From contig WBMV01001018.1 of the NCBI GenBank assembly GCA_013396655.1, forward strand, positions 310,001-374,000: a DNA stretch of 64,000 nt. The letters are read 5' to 3'. Within the stretch, counting starts at the first letter, position 1; each line of letters opens with the position of its first letter. Shown piece by piece: positions 13,701 to 26,000 of the stretch. This DNA comes from Campylorhamphus procurvoides. Lineage: Eukaryota > Chordata > Aves > Passeriformes > Dendrocolaptidae. Under the pieces are notes generated by a model. That model saw only the letters and a program-made list of their open reading frames with translations, was not told where the DNA came from and made no database searches. The translations under genes were made by a program, and so were the position numbers.

Positions 13701-16700
13701 TTTATTGCAGCTGAATATTGTGGTTCATGTCGAGAAACTTCAGGGAAACAAAAACATTGCCATGACATGTCACACTCACTCAGGGGGCTCCTAAATGTCC
13801 TCCTCATGTCCCCAAGGGGGGATAGCTTTGCACTGCACTTCAGAGATGCACCTTTTCAACTGTTTAAAAATGAACTGATGTACAGAATTACAGTGCAGTT
13901 CATTTCTGGTGTTAACTGCAAAGAAATGGAGCTCTGACTCCTGGTGTATTCCTAGACCTGAAATGTCTTCATGGGAGAGACAGGTGAGCTCTTTGCTGTC
14001 TTCCCTTCTTGCCAGGGGTGCTGCCAGAGGTGCCTGCCCTTTCCTGCCCCCAGCCTGGGCAGCAGTTCTGTATCTCCCTGTGCTCTTGGGCTTCCCCACA
14101 ACATCTACAACAGGTCTTTCTTTTTAACCCTTACAGGATGTCTTCATGATTAAAACAAATATATGTGTTTTATTTCTGCGAAAAATAGTGCTGGTCTAGA
14201 AGCTTTTAAGGTTTAGTTGATGTGGTTTGGAGCCTAAAAATGTTATCACAGGAAGTTCCCTTGTATAACTAACAGTGCAATTTATGAACTGTTATTAAGC
14301 TTAGTTTCCATATTGAAAGGAGCGAGAGACTGAATCTCAACAGCTGCTGAGTTCAAGCAATTTGGTGAAGTATAAAAGATGATTTTTTTACAAAAGATAA
14401 AAGAATTCTTTGGGCAAATTGTCCCCATCTAGTCCTCAGATATTTTATTTAAATAATAATTGATGTTCTCCCTCACTGCCCAGCATGCACAGGGGGCAGT
14501 TGTGAAGGGGGCATTTGGAATGATGATTGCAGTGCTGGCAGCTCCCATTGAACAGGGGGGTCTGCTCCAGGGGTCCCCCAGGAGGTGCTGCTGATGGCTC
14601 TGGGCAATGTCCTTGCATTTCAGCCCCAAGCTCTGGCTCTGCTCCTCTGCAGAAGAGTCATTTGCAGTCCTCTCTTCCTTCATCACCTTCACCAAACCAT
14701 CCAGCCTTCCAGAATTTTGGCTGGGCTTTGTCTTGGTGTCCATTTGTTTTCCTGCAGCCTGTCACTTGAATGCGTAACAGTTCATAAAATAACGAAAGTG
14801 TCAGAAAGAAAAATACTCAGAGAGAGGTAGGTAGACTTTCTCTCAAAAGCTGAGAAATGAACTTGAGCAGCTTGTAAACCAAACACCCAGAACTGCCAGC
14901 AGTGAGTGGAGCAGCTCCCAGGAACTGGGCATTGACAGCCCAAATTTCCCTTTGGGTGGTTCCTGGAGAGTGTTTTGGAAACACAGTCACAGATGCACCC
15001 AGGTTCTCACCTGCCCAGAGCACTGAGGGGATGGGATGCTGCTGGAACATCAAAGTCCCTGGATTTATGGGAGTTGGGAAAAGCCCAGTTTTCACTGAAC
15101 TCTGCACAGGCTGAGATTCCTTACAAGTGCTGAAAGAACTGTCTCTGCACATTTGGGAGCTCAAGAAAGATACTAACCCTTCTCCATTTTTTACGTGTTT
15201 GAATCTAAGTTTGGCCCATCTGGGAGCGTAAGAAGGAACTGAACAAATGTTTTAAGCAATTTAACAGTACTGATGCTTATTAATAGACTAAGCTAAAGGT
15301 TCTGTGCATCTGGATGTCGAGCTTAGAGTTGATCTTTCCTTTACTCTTCAATAGATAATAGCTCCAGTCAATTCAGAAGTGTGTCAGCTGTGGCTCAAAT
15401 GCAACAGCAAACTGTAAGAAAGTTAAAAAATGAAATAGAAATAAGCTGAAGGTCAAGAATAGTCAACTATGTTTGCTTTGGGGGATCAGAACTCGTGGTT
15501 TATCAGGGTGCCAACTGGCTGATGGTGGTCAGTGCTGAGCTGAGACTGTCCCTGGTCACAGCTCAGGGGGAGCTTGGCAGAGAATGACTCTTTTAGAACT
15601 GATGTGGACAGGTTTCCCTTAGAGATTCTTGGACACCAACGTTGAGGAATGGAAGACTAAGTTATTTCCTCCAAATTCCCTGTTTGTTCTGTTTTGTTAC
15701 GGAAAAATAGTTATTGGCTGGTTTTTATTTTTTAGGTAACTCAGTAACTTGGAGTAATTTCTCAGCTTCTGAAGAGCAGCTTATTTTAACCACAAATGGC
15801 ATTTGTTTGAAGTGTTAGGCTGTTGTGCAACAGGCTGGTCAAAGTCTGAGTGCCACCCTTTTCGTATGCAAGGGAGATATCTGAAATGAGGGCTTGGTCA
15901 TCTCAGGTTTTCCAAGTTTGAGTGATGGCTGAAAACTCAACAAGAATATCTTCTGACTAATGTGAAAGATTTTCTCAAATGGCTCTAAATCTGGATAACT
16001 CCATAGCTAATGGGAATGGCTTAACAGAAGTAGCACCTGGTCTATCAAAATAAGCTGTTGCTCTAAAAAAAAACCCAACCAAAATCTCAAATGGCAGCAA
16101 AACAACTGGTCCCCCACATAAACAAAAAACCCACACCAAACAGAAACCCCCATGTCTTGGCTTCTTGGAATTCCCTGGAGTAGGAGGCAAGCTGTTCTCT
16201 GAACCTCTGATGGTTCTTACCTTAGATATTTTAAGTTTTGATCTGAGGACTGAGCAGAGACCAGCTGCTGCCACTGGAAAGGGAAATAAATGGTGTTCTG
16301 TTGTCAAGGGATCTGCTGCTTTCCCATTAAACTGACTAATAAGATATATTATCTCCTGTGTGTTCCACTCCTTGGTTCTCGTGGGATATAGTCAGTAAAA
16401 ACACTGCTGAAATTTAAGGTATAAGATGCTGTTTTCAGTTCTAAAAGTTAACCTTGTACCTTAACAGTTCTGCTGCCTGATTTTGTGGGATTGGCTCTCA
16501 GTCCTTGAAGGTTGATCAATAGGTAACAAAAGGAATCAATTATCTGAGTAGCTAAGGGGCTTATACACTTTCATATTTCATGTTCTTTGTTTGGCAGGGC
16601 ACTTATGCTTGACTCTTTCCCAGGATCGCCTTCTAACATGGGTGCTTAAATATAATTCAGCAGGTATGAAGTGTGAATTATATGGGAGATGGACAGAGAT

Positions 16701-17479
16701 GCTCCCATGGGATGAGCTGGGACACAGAGTGGTTTGCAGGTGGATGTGAGGGACTCCCTTGTCTCTCAGCAGACCTGTCTGGTGTCTCTGGGGTGGGGAA
16801 TGGAGGGTGTGGGAGGACAGTGCTGCACTCAAATCACTTCTGATGAGCCCAGTACACGTGTCCAAACTCAGTTTTGTATTAACTGTCCTTACACAGCTTT
16901 TGGCCAACTCCAAATATCAGCTCAGCTCAGCAGAGGGCTACAAATGCATTGAGATATTTGGCTCCCTTTGGATTGAAATTTCTAAATAAATTTAGGGGTC
17001 TGAGATTATTTAAATGGATCAGCAAAGGTAAAAAGGTGTCCAGGGGGACTTCCATTTGTAATTAAGTTTATGATCATAGAACTTCCTACATAGAAAGTTA
17101 AATGCTTAACAGCTTCCAAGAGAACTGCCCAGGCACTGTCTGACAATTCTGCTGTGTGGTGTGATTGTCCTGTGTGAGACTGTGCAGGGGTCAAATTTAT
17201 TTGATTAAATAGCTGGATGTGAGTGGCATCAACTCAATTTTGCTGTGGATTGGAAGACTCAGTGCCTTAATGGATGGAATGTAGCAGCAAATAGAGAACA
17301 GTGAGAATTATGAGCTTTTCTGGGGTTTGTAAATATGTGAGCAATATTTTGAAAATCCAATTTATTCCTCTGCTGAATATTGATGTTGCAGCATCACTTT
17401 AGATCATTGGCTTTATTCAAGTAGAAAGTGACAGGCCATTTAATCTTGTATTGTGCAACAGAAAAAGCTTTATTAACTA

Positions 17480-17542
17480 ATTTGCATCTCTATCTTTTAA
17501 ATTATCCTCAAGGCAAATGGTTCAGTTCATCTATATTTGCAT
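17480..17542 (+). promoter_or_regulatory. Pair of perfect POU octamer motifs in an AT-rich, enhancer-like stretch
   Basis: ATTTGCAT occurs exactly at 17480-17487 and 17535-17542, 55 bp apart on the same strand. A related GGCAAATGG lies between them at 17512-17520. The surrounding 17.40-17.58 kb is AT-rich but not simple-sequence, as is typical of developmental conserved noncoding elements. The function is inferred from motifs only. Confidence 0.35.
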
Positions 17543-20500
17543 CGTTCCATCTTACAATCAGTTTGAGATAAATAGAAAGCAAAAAGGCTTTTATGTAATT
17601 TAGTTCTCATGAGTGGAAGACACTGAACTAGAGCCAGTTTAAATGGTCCCAACCCAGGCCAGACAGTGGATCAGCCAAGGCAGTGTTTGGTCAAACAGAC
17701 TTTAACACAGACCTACAAAGATGGGAAGCACTGAAGGCTGAACTTGGCAGAGTGGAGATGTTACCACTGAGAAGTTCTCATTGACCAGAAGTTGTAAGTG
17801 AAGTTCCCATCTGGGAAAGGGAAAACAAAGGAAAAGGACTTGATCCTTTATTCATATTCAGTATTTAAGGGTTTATAAACTTTGAAGAAGCTGAAATGAT
17901 TTTGTAGAGACTGGCAGGTTTATTTGAGTTTTTTTCTGATATAGATCCAACTTCCCAGCTTGTTTCCCATGGTTATAAGAAGTTATTCAGTTCTTTTCAA
18001 GGCTGGTATTAATGGTTTCATTCTGCCATGTCAGAAGAGCTGTAGCATGTCTGTCTCCTCATGCCCATGCATGATGGGCAGTGTGTCATTCCAGCAGAGA
18101 TATCAATGTAATAGTGGAAAATTGGAGGGTTATTGCCATTTGACAAATGAGTTACTAGTGCAATACAATGGATTATGAAATGTAGCACAGATCAAGTTTC
18201 GGAATATTAACAGAATTCTTTGTCTTGGGCTTTAGTGGCCCATGTGAGTAGCGGGCAACTGCATTGCCAAGCCCAACACAGTGCTAAATAAAGTGTTTAG
18301 GCTGTAAAAAATCAATCAAACAAAAAACCCACAATTATTGTGTTCATTATTTAAAGGTTTTCCTCCTTCTCTGGCTTTGCTTGTGCAGAAGAGCTCTTGT
18401 CCCTGGGCAGTGACAAAGCCTTGGGGCGATGTTCCCTGGAGTTCTGAGCCTTGGAACTTCAAAGCCTTTCACGTCAAACTTGTCTCAGCCTTTACTGTGA
18501 TCCTAATGCATGTCAGTGGTTCACTGGGGTGCTCCATCAGATGAACATGACAACAGTAAAAACTCATAAAAAAAATAACCAAACTCAACAATTTCTGATG
18601 GCAAAAGCAGGCTGTGCTGAAGGGACAACAGATGTTTTTTCATCCAGCCTCATTTCAGTGGTCAGCAATACCCCAGGAGGAACCAACTGCTTGTCTGAGG
18701 TTTTGTTATCCTCTATAGATAAAAAATTACTTTGAGACTGGGCCAGGAAAATAGAAATGTAGTTTGTATGGCATAGATTCCATAGGTAAGAACTACATGG
18801 GGCAGCTGTGGGCTTGGGCTGGATTTTATTCATCTTCCAGTGCACTTTTTCAGCTCCCCAGAAACATACACAGTGCCAGTTGGGAGGTCTGCTCCCACCT
18901 TCTCTGTCTGAACCTTTGGGTAGGGTTTGCTGAACTTTGAATGCAAACAGAAAAGAATTTCATAAAAAATATACTCACTTTTATCATTTTTGATAGTGTG
19001 CTCTGGGTGGGGGAAAGGGACAGAGTAAGAAGGAATGGTTGAACCTTTGCTACCACATTAAGAATAAATAAAAATGAACTATCAAGAGGCAGATCAGTAT
19101 TTTAAATCAATAGTTTAAGCTGAAATAAATGAGTTCATTTCTACTGAATTCATAGTGGTATCAGTATGAAGTCTTTAACGTTGTGGTCTTTAATTTCCAA
19201 ATTGCCTTTAGTGACATAACTAATTTTTCCCTAGATTAAGTTAAATGAGTCTGTCCTTACGCTGAACTGTTTTAAATGACAAATAACCCACCTCCAAACA
19301 GAACCCTGGAGGTCGTAGTACTAATACATATGTAATAGCTACAAGTTGAGTTGTTGTGTTTATGTTCCTAAAGCTAATAGTAATTGTGATAATAAATTGA
19401 GATTACTTGATGCCTTTGGGTTTGTGGGCCACTCTTGTTTTTTTACTTGGCCTGAATTCCTGATTAATGGGCTGCAGGAACCTGGCCTTGCCCTTTCTCA
19501 AAACTGGATATGGAAGAACATAATGGCTAAATTTTGAATTTTAGTATTGCTCTCCAGTGTTGTTTTACTTAATTCCAGATCTTGCCAGCTGAATGCTCAT
19601 GAATTATATTTGGTTAAGTGATTGGTTAAATGGAAATCAAAATAATGATTGCAGAAAATAATATTGGAACTATCTAGAGTTCTTGAGAAACTCCAGATTG
19701 TGGAGTTTGATTGTGTTAGTGGAGCAAAAGGTAGCAAGGTGAGTTTTAGGGACTGCTGAGTTAGTTACACACAGTCAAAACCCTTCAGCTGGGAGAAGAA
19801 TCCAAAGGAATTCCTGTCCAAGGTGAGGTTCTCAAGGATATCTTGTGCCTTACTAGTTTGTAGTGTGATGCCCAGACTGAATCTGAATAGATTCTCCCCT
19901 TCTTTCTTACAATTTCTTCATCTCTAAAAGTGTTCTTTCTTAGAATTCAGTGGTATTGCAAGAAAGTTCATTTCTTGCAGTTCATAAAGTGATGTTTTTG
20001 AAGGTCTCTTCCACATAGTCCTACTAAAAGATAGAGTACATGTGTGTAATTGAGCTGCAATCCACAAGAGGTGACTTGTCCCCACGAGGGGTGACACTGG
20101 GAGGGCACCTCTGTGCTTGGGTGTCCCAGGCTGCTTCCCTGCCAGCTTTTCCCACTGCCACAATTCCTACAGTTGGATTAAAACACCCAGGGCTGCTTTG
20201 TTGTGGCTTATGCAGCTGTTGGTGAGGAGGAAAACCCTTTATTTTTTTCTTTTAACTTCAAGCTAATGAGTTAATTAGATGGTTAAAATCATTTTCAGCC
20301 TGGTTTAGTTGGTGTCCTGAGGCCACAGGAAGAAGTGCTTGGCAATCAATTTATTGGCTGCCAATTAACCTACAGCCCCAAGGGTGAGCAGAGTTCACCC
20401 CTTCAGACACTTGGCAAGTTCCCCTGGGCCCAGTTACCCCTCCAGCTCCTTTTTGGGGCTGTCTGAGGCTTTAGGGGAGTTTTTGTCTGTTCCTGTCCAT

Positions 20501-22931
20501 TAAGAGCTCTGAATATTGTACTTGTGACCCTGTGAAGATGCCTTTTGGAAGAATGGGCATCCCCTTCTTTTTGAGCAAGAATAATATTTAGAATAATGGG
20601 TTTTTTTCCTTGTTAGGTCCCTCCAGGGTTGCTTTGCTGTGCCCCCAGCCCTCATGTGTCAGTCACTGGCCTATTTATTGCCAACCATGTGCTACTGTCT
20701 AGTTTTGGTATCAGTGACACCCCTGGTAACCTCAGCCCCATCTGCAGGAGCTGTAAATTATTCTACATAGACAAATCACCATTTTTAAAAAAAACTAAAA
20801 TGTTTTGAAGCTTAAAACTCTCCCTGATGGATGTTTCTCTCTAACGATCTAATTATCTAAAATTGTCTACGAGTGTAAACATAAACATGTTCCTGTCAGC
20901 TCTGAGTTCCTGATTTTGATGAGCCCCTGTTGAGTAGAAGAGAATTGATTTCTGGGTCAACCAAAAATGAGTAAATTAAGATCAGTTGAGAGAAAAAAAT
21001 AATCTAGCCTTTCCTGTCTTGAGTTCTCTGGGCATACTTTGACTTGTTTGTTTAAAAAAACCCAGACAAACACCCCCCACACCCCAAGCCTGTTACTTTG
21101 TTTTACTTTTATCAATCTGTAAAAATCTTAAATCACAGGAGTTTATTATATATAGGGTCATGTATAGTAATACAAATGCAGGAAATAATATTTTTTTTCA
21201 TTCATTTCTAATGAATGACTTTTTCATTTATTAGCACATTTAAACTTGTGGAATGCATTAAGAAGTAGAGTTGCTATAGAAAAGGAGGTTGAATTCTTCT
21301 GCTGTAGGGCAAGAACAGAAGCATAGATATGTATTTATAGATTCCAAAATAAGTTTTACACTAAAAAGGTAAGGAAGTTAAGAGAAAGGAAGGTTGGGAG
21401 AGCAAGGAAATGACTGCAGGAACATGACATGGATCAGGGAAAAGGGAGCAATTGGCAGGGGATCAAAGCCCCTCAGGAACTGTTAAACTGTCAAAAACCC
21501 AGAGGAAATAGTGAGTGGGAATCCTTTCAGGCCATAATACTTTGGGTGCTTTTGTCTTGATTGACTTTGACTCTATATTTATGTATTCTAAGACAGTAAG
21601 TTTATAAAGTGTGCTGTTTTGCAGGTACAGTTTGCATGGTTTACTCCATTTCTGGTACAGAGTTGGGCAAAGTGGACTGTGGGGTGTGTGCATAAATTCT
21701 AAAATCTCACATTTAAGCTCGGTTTATATTAGTAGAACTCTCTTCTTTGGCAATGTCTTACACTGAAAAACTGTCCTTTTTTATTTGGGTTTTGTTTTTC
21801 TGGGTTTTATTTCCCCATCCCCATGGAATGTAAGTTTGAGTAGCAGCTTATGGGCTCTAGGCTAGATGAGAGAAGGTTATTAAAATTAGGCTCACAATTG
21901 CAGTAAACAACAGGGCAATAGAAGTCTCTACAGCATGAGGTGATGATGGTTCATGACTGGTAAAAAACACAAAAAAGTCCTAAATTTATTAGAATGAGAA
22001 GTAGATTGATTGCTCATAACAATGTTAGAGAAATCCAGCCATGCTGACCTCGGAATCAGCACTGAGTGTTATTCAGCTCTAATACAGCACTTACATTCTC
22101 AAGTAGCTAATTAACAGAAACTTTATTTTCCTGTGCAGTGAAATCCAGGATGCTGCTGAAGAAAAGAAATAAAGTTTAACTCAATTCTAGTCTTTCTTGC
22201 TTCAGCTGATAACTCAGTGTCTCAAATCCCGGTCTTGATTGTTTTATTCAAGGCTACTTTTTTGATTTCTCCAGGAAATTGCTTTTGGTCCTGGTATTAA
22301 ACTGTCACTGATGTGCTACTTTAGCACTCCATAAAGGAAGTAAACATTTGTCTTGCAGTAATTAGTGAGAGGCTGGGAGTGCCAGCTGGCTTTTCGGGGG
22401 TTCCTCAGAAGGAAAAGGGAGCTTGAAGGGAACAAGAGGACTTTTTCTTTTGTCTTTACCTGAGATGTCCCAGGAACATATTCATCAGTAATTAGAGGAA
22501 TGCAAAGATCTGAGAACTTCTTCCCCTTATGGCTGAGGCTGAAAAGCACGTGAGGTATCTCAGTTATTTCCTGGGCATGGAAGCAAGAGGATATTGGCCA
22601 GTTACATGGAAATGTTGAATTGTTGCAGCATTTCCAGTTGCAGCCACAGAAATTGGAGTGCAAGGGATGCTCAGCTCTCCAGGTCTTATTGGTTTAGGTT
22701 ATTGACTAAAACTTCATCAATTAGTGCTAAGTGGATACCAGAGGGGGTTGGAAGAGCTGAAAATTCCTCATGCCACTTCTAGTTTCTGAATGTCTGTGAT
22801 CTTGTTAGCTATTCACGTTTCCCCACTCCCTGTGTATGATCTTATTCCCCAATAAACAGCAGGGAGCTGCTACCCCACAAAAGCAGTGCCCATCGTGCAG
22901 AGCTGCTCTGGGCAGTCCATCAGCTGAGGAT

Positions 22932-23066
22932 CCAGATGTGCCAGATGTGATGTGAAGCCAGAGGAGCCTGTTCCCCCCAGATGTGCCAGATGTGATGTGA
23001 AGCCAGAGGAGCCTGTTCCCCCCAGATGTGCCAGATGTGATGTGAGGCCAGAGGAGCCTGTTCCTC
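22932..23066. repeat. 45-bp minisatellite, three copies
   Basis: Three near-identical 45-bp units start at 22932, 22977 and 23022. Each opens CCAGATGTGCCAGATGTGAT and contains GCCAGAGGAGCCTGTTCC. The third copy differs slightly (GTGAGGCC for GTGAAGCC, and it ends TTCCTCAGG). Because 45 is a multiple of 3, a frame through the array stays open on the minus strand and gives a 15-residue repeat. I see no other coding evidence there. Confidence 0.92.
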
Positions 23067-26000
23067 AGGAGGAAAAGCAGCTCCTGTGAGCCAGGTGACA
23101 AGTGCAGATGTGTCCCTGGAGGGGTCAGCAAAGGACTTTGCTGCAGTGGGTTGGGGTGTGTGTTCCCTTGGCAGAAAGTTTAGATTCAGCTGGATAAGAG
23201 TAAAACCTCTTTTCTTGCTCCAAAGTGGGGTTTTGCTGTGAATTTTGCTGTGAGAAACCTTGTCAGGTTCAGACACAAACCCTACTCTCATTCTGCAGAA
23301 CCCATCACCACCTTCAGCTGCCACCTCTGGGCACTGTCACCACCTGCTGCTGTCCCCTCTGTTAACCCAGCATTTCTGTGCTGGAACTGAGGGAATTTTA
23401 GGCCCAGCATCTCTGGAGCTTCTCTCCTTCCTTTGATTCGAGCTGTTATTCAGCTGCAATCCTGGGAGACAGTGATTTATGGTGGTGGTGGGAGTTGACT
23501 GAGGAGTCTCCTGCTTGAAGCAATAGCTCTGGCTGTCACTCTTCTACAACCTTCTGGGATCATTTCTCATGCCCAGACTACTGTATAAACATTTTTGAAG
23601 GGAACATCCATCACCCATCACTTATTTAGGTGTCACTAGACATTTAAAAAGAAAAAGCAAGCTATATATCCTAATAATTAATTAGAATCTATTTAAATCT
23701 TAAAGCATTGGAATTTATTCAGCTTGATGCATGTCCTGTAACATGACATCATAGTATAGACTTTACCAGCATTTTCCAGTTTATAGGAACCCAACTGGCT
23801 TTCATTTTAAGCTGGAATTTCACTCTGAACTTTAAAACTAAAATAGACTCCTAAAGCTGCACTTCAGAATTCGTGTAGATGTAATTCTATGTGCAGTCTC
23901 TCCATAAATAACACCAGTGATGCTATTAAATATTTATGTTGCATAAAATGCATCACAATTTTGCCCTAAATTTGATAGCACACTGAGTATGGGTTTGGCA
24001 GCTTTTTTAGTGCAGGAAGGGACAAATATTTCTAAGGAACACCCAGCACAATTTTACCTCTAGATTGTTTTTCAGTAGCATCACTACCAATAGAACAAGG
24101 GATTTTTTCAGTAACATGAGAACTATTATATGTTAACAAAAAAACATGAAAACCTGAGGGTTTGGGTTGGGTTTTTTTAGGGTTTTTTCCAATATGAGAA
24201 TTCTGGATTGCCTCCAGTGTATGATGCTCACAATTTCAGCTAATTATTTTGACTTAGTGTGATGAGTAGATGCAGATTAAGGCTAAGCCACGTGCAAGAT
24301 AAGCAACGTTTTCCATCCTTAGTTCTTTTTAATAACAAAACTGAAGGCAACACAAACACAGGTCCTAATCAAACATCCTTCTTGCTGACTGGTTTTGAAG
24401 TGGCTGGTTTAGGGGGTGAGGCTGGATACCTTGGTGGCTCAACAACTGGCTTCAAAAGGAAAGTCAAAATGTTCTGACAGCTTTGTCCTCTCTGTAGCCA
24501 ATGAGTGGACCTCGTTCATCCTCTGAATTTGTGTTTTCTGTCTCCTTTATGGGGGTGTTTCTGGAATGTTTCCCAGTCTCTTCTTTCTGAGTTGTCTGTG
24601 GGTTGTCAGTAACAATTGTTTTAGATTTCATGTATGTATTTAAGTCTTATCAGAAGTTACAAATCATGTTTTTATTATGCCAAACTTTGATTTATGACTA
24701 CAAAAAACTCACATTTGAAATGGGAGGGAAAAATGTCAAGGCAGGAAGTCCATGAAGGCAGAATGGCCAACAGCTGTTGGCCAAATCGTGGAGCATAACA
24801 GGGAATTAGCAGGTCCAATTTCTCATGGCCAAAATTGGTTTCAAACAGTCCTGTCTGGCAGCACAGCAGAGAAACAGGACTCTCTCAACTCTGGTTAGTT
24901 GCTTCAGTTTAAGAGACAAGCAGATATGTCTTAATCTGACAGAAGTATAAAGGCACTACCCCATAGCCACAAGAATAGGTGCTTTTTTCAGCTTGACATT
25001 TCCAACACCAGTTGTGCCAAGTTTAAAGTCATTTAATGAAGGTCTAGTAATAGCTACTCCCTCTCAAGGCAAGTTTTTCTTCAAAAAGTCAATTTACCTG
25101 AAGCTATCAGATCTCAGCTGAAAGATGTGTGTGAATAATGAATGTGTAGTATGTGTCTATTCTAGTTTGAATTGAGTGGTTTGCAGGAAAACACCACAAT
25201 ATTTTTCTTTTCCCTAAAGCAGTTACATCATGGCAATATTCAGCCATCCAAATGTTCTTTCAGACTGTCATTATGATTATTTGTTTTTAATGGGGTGGTT
25301 GTTACAGAAGTTGCATCCTTTAGTACTACACTGAGTTAATTTTACTTTGGGCCAGGCTTTAGCACTAAAGCTGAACATTTCAGTAGCTGTTTGTTATTCC
25401 TCTGTAACAATAATGTTGTTCTGAGGCTTTCTCTTTGTATGACATATTTTCTTTCAATGGTAGTTGCAAAGCTCCTGCTGTGTGCCTCCTGAATTTGTCA
25501 TTCTGTGCTGCTGCTCCCCTTCTTCACTGTGGGCCATCTCTAATTCCCTATTTTCTAATTTCCAAGTTGTCTCCCTCGCTGCTGTGCTGCTCAGGTGAGC
25601 AGAGGAAAGGCAGCTTTGATCAGGACTCAGAGCTTTACTTTAAACAGCATTTATGCACCAAGAGCTGCAGCATCAGAGTCTTTCTATTCCAGTTGTCCCC
25701 TGAGCATGAAATTGTGTAAGGCTGTCTGTAAGAGCCCTGTTCTTGTGACACTGGGTGCTCTCCAAGAAGGAGTGGTGTAAGAAGACATCAGTCTGAGAGG
25801 CTGTGCTCGTGGAGCTGTGACCTTGGGGTGGGCACAGCCCAAAGCCCTGGGGATGGGATGCACACAGAGCACAGATCCCACCCTTTCCTAGGGCTGGGAA
25901 ACACTGGCTCCCATCTGAAAGCACTTGGAGCACATGGAGCTGTTACAGCTAATTCCGGGAAATTTCCTGCTCCCAAAGAATGCCGTTGTCGGATGTGAAT

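Larger units (their letters stand above)
8174..22931. other. Intergenic DNA, no supported gene
   Basis: Only short chance frames of at most 115 codons occur. The stretch holds one G/T-rich tract and an octamer pair near 17.5 kb. The remainder is unique-looking, CpG-poor DNA in which I recognise nothing. Confidence 0.6.

Noticed and set aside
22920..23324. 134-codon minus-strand frame with 15-residue repeats as a repeat protein
   Set aside because: The repeats mirror the 45-bp minisatellite; the flanking frame is unremarkable.
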